Notes: generated by a model from the sequence alone, not told the origin. A stretch of DNA of 64,000 nt from Betaproteobacteria bacterium (GCA_013289985.1 JABCYW010000009.1:25084-89083), one strand, 5' to 3'. Shown: positions 42,197 to 51,721, counted from the first letter of the stretch. Numbers and translations are program-made.

Positions 42197-42223
42197 TAAA
42201 GAATGACTCCATTGCGCCGAGGC
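42197..42223 (+). promoter_or_regulatory. candidate FliA-like promoter for fliF
   Basis: TAAAGAAT-N11-GCCGAGGC has good -35 and GCCGA, but the last three -10 bases are off. It lies about 60 bp upstream of the fliF start. A class II FlhDC promoter may be the true one. Confidence 0.3.
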
Positions 42224-42285
42224 TGGGTCTCTCCCTGTCCAGCCGGGGCGCCAAGACGTACAAACACCGGATCCGCCCCACTTCC

Positions 42286-43956
42286 ATGGAACAAGCCCTC
42301 GCCACCGCCGTTCCCCTCGCCGTCGTCCCCGGCCCGCTCGATCGCCTGATCGCGATGCCGGCGAGCGCCAAGATGAAGCTGGGCGCCGGCGTGGCCGGCC
42401 TGGTGGCCGTCATCGTCGCGATCGGCCTGTGGAGCTCGCAAGGCGACTACGGCGTGCTGTTCGCCAACCTGCCGGACAAGGAGGGCGGCGCTGTCGTCGC
42501 CCAGCTGGCCACGATGCAGGTGCCCTACAAGTTCGCCGCCGGCGGCACGGCCATCATGATCCCGTCGGACAAGGTCAACGAGGTGCGCCTGAAGCTCGCG
42601 TCGGCCGGCCTGCCCAAGTCCAGCGTCGTCGGCTTCGAGCTGATGGACAACGCCAAGTTCGGCCAGACCCAGACCCAGGAGCGCGTGAACCTGCAGCGCG
42701 CGCTCGAGGGCGAGCTCACCCGCACGATCGGCTCCATCGACGCCGTCGAGTCGGCCCGCGTCCACCTGGCGCTGCCCAACCAGAACGGCTTCTTCCGCGA
42801 GCAGCAGAAGCCCAGCGCCTCCGTCGTGCTGATGCTGCGCGGCGGCCGCACGCTCGACCGCTCGCAGCTGGCCGGCATCGTGCACCTCGTGGCCTCCAGC
42901 GTGCCCGAGCTGCAGACCAGGGACGTGAGCGTGCTCGACCAGACCGGCGCGCTGCTCACCGAGAACGGCGACAAGAACACCGCCGGCCTCGACGCCACGC
43001 AGCTGCAGTACGTCAACCAGATGGAAGCCGGCTACACCAAGCGCATCCAGGAACTGCTGGAGCCGGTGGTGGGCCGCGAGAACCTGCGCGCCACGGTCGC
43101 GGCCGACATCGACTTCTCGCAGAGCGAGGCGACGTCCGAGCAGTTCAAGCCGAACCAGAACCCGGCAGACGCCACCGTGCGCAGCCAGCAGTCCTCCGAC
43201 GCCGGCGGCAACGCCGGCAACGTGCCCTCCGGCGTGCCGGGCGCCAGCAGCAACCAGCCGCCCGTGCCGGCCACCGCCCCGATCAACGGCGCCTCGGCCC
43301 CGCTGCAGGCCGCGCAAGGCGGCACGGTGGGCGCCAACGGCCACCGCGAGACGGTCACCAACTACGAGGTCGACCGCACCGTGCGCGTCACGCGCAACGC
43401 CACCGGCCTGGTGCGCCACCTCAACGCGGCCGTGGTCGTCAACCAGAAGGTCAACACCGACGCCAAGGGCAAGACGACCAGCACCCCGCTGACGCAGGAC
43501 GAGATGGACAAGCTCACCGCGCTGGTGGAGGAGGCCATCGGCTTCGACAAGACGCGCGGCGACTCGGTCAGGGTGATCAACGCCCCGTTCCGTGCCGAGG
43601 CCGCGCTAAAGGCCGACGAGCTGCCGCTGTGGAAGCAGCAGTGGCTGCTGGACCTGATCCGCGCCGGCGCCGTGCCCGCGGGCCTGACGCTGGTGGCGCT
43701 GGCCGTGCTGTTCGGCCTGATCCGCCCGGCGGTGATGGCCGCGCTGGCCCCGCCGGTCGTCGATCAGAAGGAAGACGGCCTGAACGCGGTCGTCGACGAC
43801 GCGCACGAGCTGCCGATGGATGCGCTGCCCGAGCTCCTGGAGGCGCCGCAGATGGCCAGGAAGCTCGAGAGCGCGCGCCAGCTCGCCAAGGACAACCCGA
43901 CCGCCGTGGCCAACATCGTGCGTGACTGGGTCAACGGCGAATCCGCCGCCGCCTGA
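42286..43956 (+). CDS. fliF: flagellar MS-ring protein FliF
   Basis: The 556-residue protein has two membrane helices (about residues 22-42 and 445-465) enclosing the periplasmic ring-building domain. The characteristic segments TQTQERVNLQRALEGELTRTIGSIDAVESARVHLALP and ENLRATVAADIDFSQSEATSEQF are present. The C-terminal cytoplasmic tail (LESARQLAKDNPTAVANIVRDWVN) binds FliG. The ATG at MEQALATAV was chosen because the upstream frame has no ribosome binding site and overlaps the promoter region. It is the first gene of fliFGHIJK. Confidence 0.96.
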   Translation: MEQALATAVPLAVVPGPLDRLIAMPASAKMKLGAGVAGLVAVIVAIGLWSSQGDYGVLFANLPDKEGGAVVAQLATMQVPYKFAAGGTAIMIPSDKVNEVRLKLASAGLPKSSVVGFELMDNAKFGQTQTQERVNLQRALEGELTRTIGSIDAVESARVHLALPNQNGFFREQQKPSASVVLMLRGGRTLDRSQLAGIVHLVASSVPELQTRDVSVLDQTGALLTENGDKNTAGLDATQLQYVNQMEAGYTKRIQELLEPVVGRENLRATVAADIDFSQSEATSEQFKPNQNPADATVRSQQSSDAGGNAGNVPSGVPGASSNQPPVPATAPINGASAPLQAAQGGTVGANGHRETVTNYEVDRTVRVTRNATGLVRHLNAAVVVNQKVNTDAKGKTTSTPLTQDEMDKLTALVEEAIGFDKTRGDSVRVINAPFRAEAALKADELPLWKQQWLLDLIRAGAVPAGLTLVALAVLFGLIRPAVMAALAPPVVDQKEDGLNAVVDDAHELPMDALPELLEAPQMARKLESARQLAKDNPTAVANIVRDWVNGESAAA

Positions 43957-43986
43957 GCCAGACCCGCCGATCCCGACGAGAACAAC

Positions 43987-45003
43987 ATGCCGCTGCCCAA
44001 GACCAACAAGGAAGACCAGGGTGTCGAGGACGCCGCGATCCTGCTGATGTCCCTCGGCGAGGAAGAGGCCGCGGCCGTCTTCAAGCACCTCGCGCCCAAG
44101 GAAGTGCAGAAGCTGGGCGAGACCATCGCCCGCATGAAGTCCATCACGCGCGAGCGCATGGACAACGTGCTCGACAAGTTCGGCGCCGAGGCGCAGTCGC
44201 AGCACGTGCTGGTGCAGGACACCGACGAGTACGTCAAGGCGGTGCTGCGCAAGGCGCTGGGCGAGGACAAGGCCAACCTGCTGATCGACCGCATCCTGCA
44301 GGGCAGCGACGTCACCGGCATCGAATCGCTGAAGTGGATGGACGCGAACTCGGTGGCCGAGCTGCTGCGCAACGAGCATCCGCAGATCGTCGCGGCCATC
44401 CTCGTGCACCTCGATTTCGACCAGTCCTCGTCGGTGCTGAAGTCGTTCACCGAGCGCCAGCGCAACGAGGTGCTGATCCGCATCGCCACGCTGGACGGCA
44501 TCCAGCCGTCCGCGCTCAAGGACCTCAACGAAGTGATGAGCAAGGTGCTCGCCGGCGGCGAGAAGCTGAAGAAGGCGTCGCTGGGCGGCGTCAAGACCGC
44601 GGCGGAGATCATCAACCTGATGGGCTCGTCGGTGGAGACCTCGGCGCTCGACTACATCCGCGAGGCGGACAACGAGCTGGCCCAGAAGATCATGGACAAC
44701 ATGTTCACGTTCGACGACCTGAACAAGCTCGACGACAAGGGCTTCCAGCAACTGCTCAAGGAAGTGCAGAGCGAGTCGCTGGTCATCGCGCTCAAGGGCG
44801 CCGCGCCCGAGCTGCGCGAGAAGGTGTTCCGCAACATGTCCACCCGCGCCGCCGAGACGCTGCGCGAGGACCTGGACTCGCGCGGCCCGGTGCGCGTCTC
44901 CGAGGTCGAGTCCGAGCAGAAGGAAATGCTGAAGATCGTCCGCCGCCTGGTCGACGAAGGCCAGATCGTGCTGGCCTCGGGAGGCGCCGATGACTTCCTC
45001 TAA
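43987..45003 (+). CDS. fliG: flagellar motor switch protein FliG
   Basis: The 338-residue protein has the N-terminal FliF-binding domain, the middle EHPQIVAAILVHLDFDQ motif and the C-terminal torque domain with charged residues that touch MotA (DLNKLDDKGFQQLLKEVQSESLVIALKGA). It forms the C-ring top layer. It starts 30 bp after fliF. Its stop codon lies within the first codons of fliH (14-bp overlap). Confidence 0.97.
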   Translation: MPLPKTNKEDQGVEDAAILLMSLGEEEAAAVFKHLAPKEVQKLGETIARMKSITRERMDNVLDKFGAEAQSQHVLVQDTDEYVKAVLRKALGEDKANLLIDRILQGSDVTGIESLKWMDANSVAELLRNEHPQIVAAILVHLDFDQSSSVLKSFTERQRNEVLIRIATLDGIQPSALKDLNEVMSKVLAGGEKLKKASLGGVKTAAEIINLMGSSVETSALDYIREADNELAQKIMDNMFTFDDLNKLDDKGFQQLLKEVQSESLVIALKGAAPELREKVFRNMSTRAAETLREDLDSRGPVRVSEVESEQKEMLKIVRRLVDEGQIVLASGGADDFL

Positions 45004-45784
45004 GACCTCGTTCCACTCGCGCGCGGCCGACGACTTCGACAAGCCCGTGCCGATGCCCCCGCGTGGCGCGCCGCAGTCGCGCTTCATCCCGCGCGAGGAG
45101 CTCGAGGGCTTCGCCGCCTGGCGTCCCGGCTCGTTCGGCGGCGCCGGCGCGCCGCCGGCGCATCCGGCCGACATCCCCGAGAACAGGGCGCACGCCGCGC
45201 CGCCGCCGCCGCCGGCCCCGCCCACCGAGGCGGAATGGCTGGAGGAGGTGCGCCACGCGCGCGAGAACGGGTACCAGGACGGGTATCGCGACGGCCAGGT
45301 GGCGCTCGAGGCGTTCAAGGAGAACTTCGCGCGCCAGATGGCGGCCCAGTTCGGCGCGCTGCTGGCCAGCCTCGACGACCAGTGGAACGGCCTGGAGGAA
45401 CAGATGGCGCTGGCCGTCACGCGCACCTCGGTGCAGCTGGCGCGCCAGGTGGTGCGCCACGAGCTCGACACGCGGCCCGAGATCGTCTCGCGCGTGGCCC
45501 AGGAGGCCGTCGGCGCCATCGTGCTGTCGGCCCGCCACCTGCGCGTGCGCCTGCACCCGGCCGACCACCAGCATGTGCTGGCCGGTGCCGGCGAGGCGCT
45601 CAAGGCGCGCGACGCGCGCCTGGTCGCCGATCCTTCCATCGAGCCGGGCGGCTGCATCGTCGACTCGGACCTGGGCCAGGTCGACGCGCGCATCGGCACC
45701 CGCTGGGCCGCCGCCGCCGCCGTGTTCGGCCGCGATGACACCTGGGACGCGCCCGAGATCCTCGTCGGAGGGGCCGACGAATGA
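44990..45784 (+). CDS. fliH: flagellar export ATPase regulator FliH
   Basis: The 264-residue protein is Ala/Pro-rich in the first 75 residues. The central coiled coil and C-terminal domain (ARQVVRHELDTRPEIVSRVAQEAV, HLRVRLHPADHQHVL, CIVDSDLGQVDARIGTRW) are typical of FliH. It binds the ATPase FliI and docks it to the C ring. It overlaps fliG by 14 bp and fliI by four bp (ATGA), so translation is tightly coupled. Confidence 0.92.
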   Translation: MTSSKTSFHSRAADDFDKPVPMPPRGAPQSRFIPREELEGFAAWRPGSFGGAGAPPAHPADIPENRAHAAPPPPPAPPTEAEWLEEVRHARENGYQDGYRDGQVALEAFKENFARQMAAQFGALLASLDDQWNGLEEQMALAVTRTSVQLARQVVRHELDTRPEIVSRVAQEAVGAIVLSARHLRVRLHPADHQHVLAGAGEALKARDARLVADPSIEPGGCIVDSDLGQVDARIGTRWAAAAAVFGRDDTWDAPEILVGGADE

Positions 45785-47205
45785 TGGCGGCCACGCCTAC
45801 CCCGACGCCCGAGCGCGCCGCCCGCTGGCAGCGCTACCTGGCCGACATCGAGAACTACGCCGTCGTTCCGCAACCGCTGGAGATGCAGGGCACCCTCGTG
45901 CGCGTGGCCGGGCTGGTGCTCGAGGCCGCGGGCGTGCGCGTGCCCGTCGGCTCGGTGTGCGACGTGTTCGGTTCGCCCACCGAGCCCCCCATCACGGCCG
46001 AGGTCGTCGGCTTCGACGGCGACCGCGCCTTCCTGATGCCCACCGGCGAGCTGCACGGCATGGCCAGCGGCGCGCGCGTCATGCCGCGCGCCGTGCCGCA
46101 CCTGCCGCCGCAGTTCGGCGTGGAGAACCATCCCTGGCGCCGCAGCGAGGATCGCGGCCTGCACCTGCCCATGGGCAGCGGCCTGCTGGGCCGCGTGGTC
46201 GACGCGCATGGCCGGCCGCTGGACCGCCTGGGCGACCTTCGCGACGTGCGCGACGAGCCGATGGTGCGCCGCTCCATCAACGCGATGGAACGCGATCCGG
46301 TGCGCACGCCGCTCGATACCGGCGTGCGCGCGATCAATTCCATGCTCACCGTGGGCCGCGGCCAGCGCATCGGGCTGTTCGCCGGCACCGGCGTGGGCAA
46401 GTCGGTGCTGATGGGCATGATGGCGCGCTACACGCAGTGCGACATGATCGTCGTCGGGCTGATCGGCGAACGCGGCCGCGAAGTGAAGGAATTCATCGAG
46501 GACATCCTCGGCGAGGAGGGCCTCAGGCGCTCCGTCGTCGTGGCCGCGCCCGCCGACGCGCCGCCGCTGGTGCGCATGCAGGGCGCCAACTACGCCACCG
46601 CCGTGGCCGAGCACTTCCGCGACCGCGGCCAGCACGTGCTGCTGCTGATGGACTCGCTCACCCGCTTCGCGATGGCGCAGCGCGAGATCGCGCTGGCCAT
46701 CGGCGAGCCGCCGGCCACGCGCGGCTACCCGCCCAGCTGCTTCGCCAAGCTGCCGCAGCTCGTCGAGCGCTCGGGCAACGCCGGCGCCGGCGGCGGCTCG
46801 ATCACCGCGTTCTACACGGTGCTCACCGAGGGCGACGACCCGCAGGATCCGATCGCCGACGCGGCCCGGGGCATCCTCGACGGCCACATCGTGCTGTCGC
46901 GCGAGCTGGCCGAGTCGGGACACTTCCCGGCCATCGACGTCGAGAAGTCGATCTCGCGCGTGATGACCAGCGTGGCGCCGCGCGACCACCTCGCGGCCGC
47001 GCGCGTCGCCCGCCAGGCGCTGTCCAGGGTGACCAAGGCGCGCGACCTGATCCAGCTGGGTGCGTACACGCCGGGCGCCGATCCGGAGCTGGACGCCGCC
47101 GTCAAGATGAGCCCCAGGCTGACCGCGCTGCTGCAGCAGGACATGCACGAGCGCGCCTCGATGGCCGAAAGCCGGCATCAGCTCGCCAAGGCGATCACCC
47201 TTTGA
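45781..47205 (+). CDS. fliI: flagellar type III export ATPase FliI
   Basis: The 474-residue ATPase has Walker A GLFAGTGVGKSVLM and Walker B in VLLLMDSLTRFAMAQREI, with the catalytic Glu in the ERGREVKEF region (about residue 235). It powers or gates export of rod, hook and flagellin subunits. It overlaps fliH by four bp and is followed by fliJ after 10 bp. The length is normal. Confidence 0.97.
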   Translation: MMAATPTPTPERAARWQRYLADIENYAVVPQPLEMQGTLVRVAGLVLEAAGVRVPVGSVCDVFGSPTEPPITAEVVGFDGDRAFLMPTGELHGMASGARVMPRAVPHLPPQFGVENHPWRRSEDRGLHLPMGSGLLGRVVDAHGRPLDRLGDLRDVRDEPMVRRSINAMERDPVRTPLDTGVRAINSMLTVGRGQRIGLFAGTGVGKSVLMGMMARYTQCDMIVVGLIGERGREVKEFIEDILGEEGLRRSVVVAAPADAPPLVRMQGANYATAVAEHFRDRGQHVLLLMDSLTRFAMAQREIALAIGEPPATRGYPPSCFAKLPQLVERSGNAGAGGGSITAFYTVLTEGDDPQDPIADAARGILDGHIVLSRELAESGHFPAIDVEKSISRVMTSVAPRDHLAAARVARQALSRVTKARDLIQLGAYTPGADPELDAAVKMSPRLTALLQQDMHERASMAESRHQLAKAITL

Positions 47206-47215
47206 TTGATCGCGC

Positions 47216-47671
47216 ATGAAACGCCTCGCCCTGCTCAAGACCCTGCTCGAACGCGAAGAGAAGCGCCGCGACGAGCAGATGGCCGCAGTGCGCGCCGCCG
47301 CGGCCAACGCCGAGGCGCAGCAGCAGCAGGCCGACGGGCTGACCACCTACCGCAGCGAGTACTGCCAGAAGTGGTCGGCGCAGTTCCGCCAGGCCGCGCA
47401 GATGGAGATCCTGCGCAGCTACCACGGCTTCCTGTCGCGCCTGGACCAGGCGATCACGCAGCAGCAGTCGGTGCTCGAGCACGCCGGACGCATGGTGGAA
47501 GTGCAGCGCCAGCGCCTCGTCGAGCGCGAGATCCGCGTCGCCACCGTCGAGCGCCTCATCAAGCGTCGCGAGGCCCTGCTGGCGAAGATCGCCGACCGCC
47601 GCGACCAGAAGAACCAGGACGAGATGGCCCAGCGCCTGGGCGCCGCCCGCGCGCACGCCGGCCTGTCCTGA
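47216..47671 (+). CDS. fliJ: flagellar export protein FliJ
   Basis: The 151-residue protein is an almost continuous coiled coil (LKTLLEREEKRRDEQMAAVRAAAANAEAQQQQAD). FliJ is the central stalk of the export ATPase and a chaperone escort. The similarity is weak, as usual for FliJ, but length, coiled coil and position after fliI support it. Confidence 0.88.
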   Translation: MKRLALLKTLLEREEKRRDEQMAAVRAAAANAEAQQQQADGLTTYRSEYCQKWSAQFRQAAQMEILRSYHGFLSRLDQAITQQQSVLEHAGRMVEVQRQRLVEREIRVATVERLIKRREALLAKIADRRDQKNQDEMAQRLGAARAHAGLS

Positions 47672-47714
47672 CACGCACGACTCCGATTTTCCTGACCTCA
47701 GCCCCGAGCACACC

Positions 47715-48929
47715 ATGGCCCTGCAACCCAGCACCCACCCCCGCGCCCACGCCTCGCACGCTTCGCACGCGTCCCACGCGCACGCCGCGCATGCCGCGAG
47801 CAAGGCCAAGCCCAGCCTGGCCGCCGGGGAAGGCGAGGGCGGCGGCTTCGCGGCCCAGCTGCTGAAGGCCCAGCCCGCGGCCGGCAAGGACCTGAAGGCC
47901 ACCGACGCCGGGCCCAAGGCCGATGCCGCGAAGAAGCCCGTCGACGACAAGGACGGCAAGGACGGCGCCGACGCCAAGGACGGCCAGGACGACAAGGACG
48001 CGAAGGCGCCCGACGCCAAGGCCCCGGTGGTCGACCCGGCGGCCCTGCTGGCCGCCCAGCAAGCCGCCGCGCCGCCGACGACCTCGCTCGCGGACAAGGC
48101 CGCCGCCGGCGACCACGACGACTTCGCCTCCGACCCGCTGGGCGCGCTGCGCAAGGCCGCGGCGTCCAAGTCCGGCAAGGACGACGGCAAGGCCGCGCTT
48201 CTGGCCAGCCTGGGCGCCGGCAAGCAGGCCGGTGCCACGCCCGCCGGCCAGCCGGGCCAGGGCGCCGCGTCGACCGGCGACATCGCCGCGGCGCTGGCCA
48301 AGGCCGAGGGCGCCGTCAAGGCCGCCACCGAGGCCCGCGATTCGCTCGCCGCGATGCTGCCGCAGCCCGATCCGGTGGCGGTGCAGGCCGGCGCCGTCGG
48401 CGCGTCCCCGAACGCGCCGCTGGACGCGAACCAGGCCGCGCACCAGGCGCCGCCGGCGGCGCCGGCACAGGCCGTGCTGCCGATGCCGCCGCAGAGCCCC
48501 ACCTTCGCTCCGGCGCTGGGCCACCAGATCGACGTCTGGATGAAGGGCGGCGTGCAGCACGCGGAAGTGCAGCTGAGCCCGCAGGACCTGGGCCCGATCC
48601 GCGTCAGGATCGAGATGGACGGCGCCCAGGCGCGGGTCCAGATGAGCGCCGACGTGCAGTCCACGCGCGACGCGCTGCAGCAGGCGATGCCGCAGCTGTC
48701 CGAACAGCTGGGCCAGGTGGGCCTGAGCCTGTCGGGCGGCGGCGTGTCCGACCAGCCGGCCTTCCAGCAGTCCCAGGCGCAGGCCCGGGCCGGCGCGGAG
48801 GGCTCCGGCCGCGGCGGCCGCCAGGGCGGCACGGGCACGCCGGGCGCCGGCGGCGTCGAGGACATCGCGGCGGCCTCCGCCGCCCGCCGGATCGCCCAGC
48901 GGCGCGGCCTGCTCGACACCTACGCCTGA
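47715..48929 (+). CDS. fliK: flagellar hook-length control protein FliK
   Basis: The 404-residue protein has a long low-complexity Ala/Lys/Asp-rich N-terminal half (residues about 20-250) acting as the ruler. The C-terminal Flg_hook domain (VQHAEVQLSPQDLGPIRVRIEMDGAQARVQM, then LPQ...QVGLSLSG) switches export specificity. Its start contains many His/Ala residues (SHASHASHAHAAHAASKAK). It follows fliJ by 43 bp and ends the fliF operon; the gap of 233 bp to fliL suggests a new transcription unit. Confidence 0.9.
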   Translation: MALQPSTHPRAHASHASHASHAHAAHAASKAKPSLAAGEGEGGGFAAQLLKAQPAAGKDLKATDAGPKADAAKKPVDDKDGKDGADAKDGQDDKDAKAPDAKAPVVDPAALLAAQQAAAPPTTSLADKAAAGDHDDFASDPLGALRKAAASKSGKDDGKAALLASLGAGKQAGATPAGQPGQGAASTGDIAAALAKAEGAVKAATEARDSLAAMLPQPDPVAVQAGAVGASPNAPLDANQAAHQAPPAAPAQAVLPMPPQSPTFAPALGHQIDVWMKGGVQHAEVQLSPQDLGPIRVRIEMDGAQARVQMSADVQSTRDALQQAMPQLSEQLGQVGLSLSGGGVSDQPAFQQSQAQARAGAEGSGRGGRQGGTGTPGAGGVEDIAAASAARRIAQRRGLLDTYA

Positions 48930-49162
48930 CCCCCGGCGGGCCCTTCGACGCGCGGTCGGCCGGGAGGCCGGCCGGGCCCGCGCGCGCCCACGGGGAGGCG
49001 AGAGTTCCCGACAGGCCCTCGGTTCACGCCGGCTCGACTGTAGGGGCTGGCAGGTTTTCTGCCGCTTTTCGGCCCATTCGATTGGTTCCCCGATCCCAAT
49101 AATCGTCTCCAACGATGTGCGCCGGTGCGCGCCCTCAACAAATTCGTCCAGGAGTCCGATCA

Positions 49163-49798
49163 ATGTCCGCTGCCGCTGCCGCAGATGCCGTCCCCGTCAA
49201 GTCGGGCGGCAAGAAGAAGCTGGTCCTCATGGTCGCCGTCGCGGCCATCGTGCTGGGCGGTGGCGGGGTGGGCGCCATGCTCTACATGAAGAAGCAGAAG
49301 GCCGCCGCCGAGGAGGCCGCCGCGGCCGCCGAGGACGGCGACGCCGCCGCCGCGCCGGTCAAGCACGAGCCCAAGAAGGCCAAGGGCGAGAAGCCCGTCT
49401 TCGTGCCGATGGATCCGTTCGTGGTGAACCTGGCCGACCACGATGCCGACCGCTACGCGCAGATCGGCATCACGCTGGAAGTGCCCGACGAGCACGTGGG
49501 CGAAGACATCAAGAACTACCTGCCGGCCATCCGCAACAACATCCTCTTGCTGCTGGCCCACAAGTCGTCCGCCGACCTGGCCGGCGGCGACGGCAAGGAA
49601 CTGCTGGCCCGGCAGATCCGCCGCGAGGCGCTCAAGGCGATGGGCGAGGACGCGGGTGACGACGAGGACGCCGATGCGGCGCCCGCGGCCGCCGATGGCG
49701 CCTCCGCCGCCGCGCCCGCCAGGAAGAAAAAGAAGAAGGCCGATGCGGTCGACGCGCCGATCCGCTCGGTGCAGTTCTCCAGCTTCATCATCCAGTAA
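49163..49798 (+). CDS. fliL: flagellar stator-associated protein FliL
   Basis: The 211-residue protein has one membrane helix (about residues 18-38, LVLMVAVAAIVLGGGGVGAMLY), a Lys/Ala-rich linker and a periplasmic FliL domain (VPMDPFVVNLADHDADRYAQIGITLEV). It surrounds and supports the MotAB stator. The start at MSAAAAADAV has AGGAG about ten bases upstream; a longer frame would start in noncoding DNA. An unusual charged insert (EEAAAAAEDGDAAAAPVK and PARKKKKKADAVD) adds about 40 residues. Confidence 0.92.
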   Translation: MSAAAAADAVPVKSGGKKKLVLMVAVAAIVLGGGGVGAMLYMKKQKAAAEEAAAAAEDGDAAAAPVKHEPKKAKGEKPVFVPMDPFVVNLADHDADRYAQIGITLEVPDEHVGEDIKNYLPAIRNNILLLLAHKSSADLAGGDGKELLARQIRREALKAMGEDAGDDEDADAAPAAADGASAAAPARKKKKKADAVDAPIRSVQFSSFIIQ

Positions 49799-49837
49799 TC
49801 GCAGCGCTCCCAGCCCCCAGCTGAAACCACGGCAGCC

Positions 49838-50842
49838 ATGAACCAGCAGATCCTTTCGCAAGACGAAGTTGATGCCCTCCTGCAAGGCATCACCGGCGAG
49901 AGCCAGAAGCTCGAGGCGGAAGAGCAGGCCGAAGGGAGCATCCGCAACTACGACCTGGCGAACCAGGAGCGGATCGTTCGCGGCCGCATGCCGACGATGG
50001 AGATCATCGGCGAACGCTTCGCGCGCAACATCCGCATCGGGCTGTTCAACTTCATCCGCAAGAGCCCGGAAGTCTCGATCAACGGCATCAAGGTGCAGAA
50101 GTACTCGGCCTTCCTGCGCGAGATCGTGGTGCCGACGAACTTCAACATCGTCTCGGTGCGTCCGCTGCGCGGCTCCGGCCTGATCGTGTGCGACCCGAGC
50201 CTGGTCTTCGCGGTCATCGACTCGCTGTTCGGCGGCGTCGGCAAGTTCCACACGCGCATCGAGGGCCGCGACTTCTCGCCCACCGAGCAGCGCGTGATCC
50301 AGCGCCTGGTCGACTGCATCATCACCGAATACCGCAACGCGTGGCAGGGCATCTACCCGCTGGACCTCGACTACCAGCGCTCGGAGATGCAGCCGCAGTT
50401 CGCCAACATCGCCACGCCCAGCGAGATCGTCGTCGCGTCGAGCTTCACGCTGGAAGTGGGCGAGACCTCGGGCTCCGTGCACTTCTGCATCCCGTACTCG
50501 ACGCTGGAGCCGATCCGCGACGTCCTCTATTCGACGATCCAGGGCGACTCCGTCGAACCCGATCGCCGCTGGGTGAACCTGCTCAAGGCGCAGATCCAGT
50601 CGGCCGAGGTGGAGCTGGTGGCGGAGCTGGGCACCGCGCCTGCGACCGTCGAGCAGTTGCTGTCGTTCAAGCCCGGCGATTTCGTCGAGCTGGACCTGGA
50701 TCCGATGATCCAGGCCAAGGTCGACGGGGTTCCGGTGTTCGACTGCCACTACGGCACGTCGACCGGCAAGTACGCGATCAAGATCGATCGCTTGTTGACC
50801 AGCTCGAACCTGAGCTGGCTGGGAGAAGGCAATGGCAGCTGA
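49838..50842 (+). CDS. fliM: flagellar motor switch protein FliM
   Basis: The 334-residue protein has the N-terminal CheY-binding peptide ILSQDEVDALLQGI, the CheC-like middle domain and a C-terminal SpoA domain (about residues 255-330). It is the middle ring of the switch complex. It lies 39 bp after fliL and overlaps fliN by 11 bp. Confidence 0.97.
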   Translation: MNQQILSQDEVDALLQGITGESQKLEAEEQAEGSIRNYDLANQERIVRGRMPTMEIIGERFARNIRIGLFNFIRKSPEVSINGIKVQKYSAFLREIVVPTNFNIVSVRPLRGSGLIVCDPSLVFAVIDSLFGGVGKFHTRIEGRDFSPTEQRVIQRLVDCIITEYRNAWQGIYPLDLDYQRSEMQPQFANIATPSEIVVASSFTLEVGETSGSVHFCIPYSTLEPIRDVLYSTIQGDSVEPDRRWVNLLKAQIQSAEVELVAELGTAPATVEQLLSFKPGDFVELDLDPMIQAKVDGVPVFDCHYGTSTGKYAIKIDRLLTSSNLSWLGEGNGS

Positions 50843-51269
50843 AGAGATGAGTGACGACGACGCGATGGCCGCCGAGTGGGCGGCCGCGCTGGCGGAGTCC
50901 AAGCCGGAACCGGTGGGCGGCATGAGCGGCGCGGTGCAGACCGAGACCGTGGCGCCCGCCAATTTCACCAACTTCGCATCGACCGAAGGGATCACCGGGG
51001 CCGGCAACGACCTCAACATGATCCTGGACATCCCGGTGCAGCTGACGGTGGAGCTGGGCCGCACGCGCATCCCGATCAAGCACATCCTGCAGCTGGCGCA
51101 GGGCTCGGTGGTCGAGCTCGACGCGCTGGCCGGCGAGCCGATGGACGTGCTCGTGAACGGCTTCCTCATCGCCCAGGGCGAGGTGGTGGTCGTCAACGAC
51201 AAGTTCGGCATCCGCCTGACCGACATCGTCACGCCCAGCGAGCGCATGCGCCGCCTGAGCCGGACCTGA
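50832..51269 (+). CDS. fliN: flagellar motor switch protein FliN
   Basis: The 145-residue protein has a disordered acidic N-terminus and a C-terminal SpoA domain (MILDIPVQLTVELGRTRIPIKHILQLAQGSVVELDALAGEPMDVLVNGFLIAQGEVVVVNDKFGIRLTDIV). It forms the lower C ring with FliM and binds FliH. The ATG overlaps the end of fliM. Confidence 0.97.
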   Translation: MAAEEMSDDDAMAAEWAAALAESKPEPVGGMSGAVQTETVAPANFTNFASTEGITGAGNDLNMILDIPVQLTVELGRTRIPIKHILQLAQGSVVELDALAGEPMDVLVNGFLIAQGEVVVVNDKFGIRLTDIVTPSERMRRLSRT

Positions 51270-51352
51270 TCCTCACGCGGGATACCCGGGCCGGTACCCC
51301 TGGCCCACGCTTCCGTGCCTCGATGCACCGGTCGACAAAGAGAAACCCTGAA

Positions 51353-51721
51353 ATGTCCACTTCCCTGATGCCGTTGATGGCGTTCCTGTTCGTGATCGCG
51401 ATGATCCCCGTCGCGCTGTGGCTGATGAAGCGCGCCGGCATCGGCGGCGCGGCCGGCCCGGCCGGCAGCGTCCTGCGGCACGTTTCCCAGCTGAGCGTGG
51501 GCACGTCGCAGCGCGTGACCGTCGTCGAGATCGCCGTCGGCGCCGAGCGCCACTGGCTCGTGCTGGGCATCACCGGCGAGCGCGTGACGCAGCTGGCCAG
51601 CTACCCGGCGCCGGACGTCGCGCCGGGCGCGCCCGCGCCGGCCCATGCCGCGACGGTGAACCAGCTGATCGCCCGCTGGCGCGGCGTGGCCGGCCCGCAG
51701 GAGGGCGCGCGCGATGACTAG
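51353..51721 (+). CDS. fliO: flagellar biosynthesis protein FliO
   Basis: The 122-residue protein has one N-terminal membrane helix ([22 protein letters not shown]) and a FliO-like cytoplasmic domain ([41 protein letters not shown]). It helps assemble the FliP export gate. It overlaps fliP by eight bp. An in-frame ATG 36 bases upstream is possible but less well placed. Confidence 0.9.
   Translation: MSTSLMPLMAFLFVIAMIPVALWLMKRAGIGGAAGPAGSVLRHVSQLSVGTSQRVTVVEIAVGAERHWLVLGITGERVTQLASYPAPDVAPGAPAPAHAATVNQLIARWRGVAGPQEGARDD

Noticed and set aside
43606..47346. A 1,246-codon open frame on the minus strand opposite fliF-fliI
   Set aside because: It is an effect of high GC3 codon use in the plus-strand genes; the translation is Arg/His/Gly-rich with no domain, and the plus-strand genes are certain.
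49048..49062. A sigma-54-like element (TGG-CAG-N6-TGC) upstream of fliL
   Set aside because: The GG and GC spacing fits, but the sequence is degenerate, and the presence of flhDC with FliA-type promoters argues against RpoN control; no activator gene is seen.
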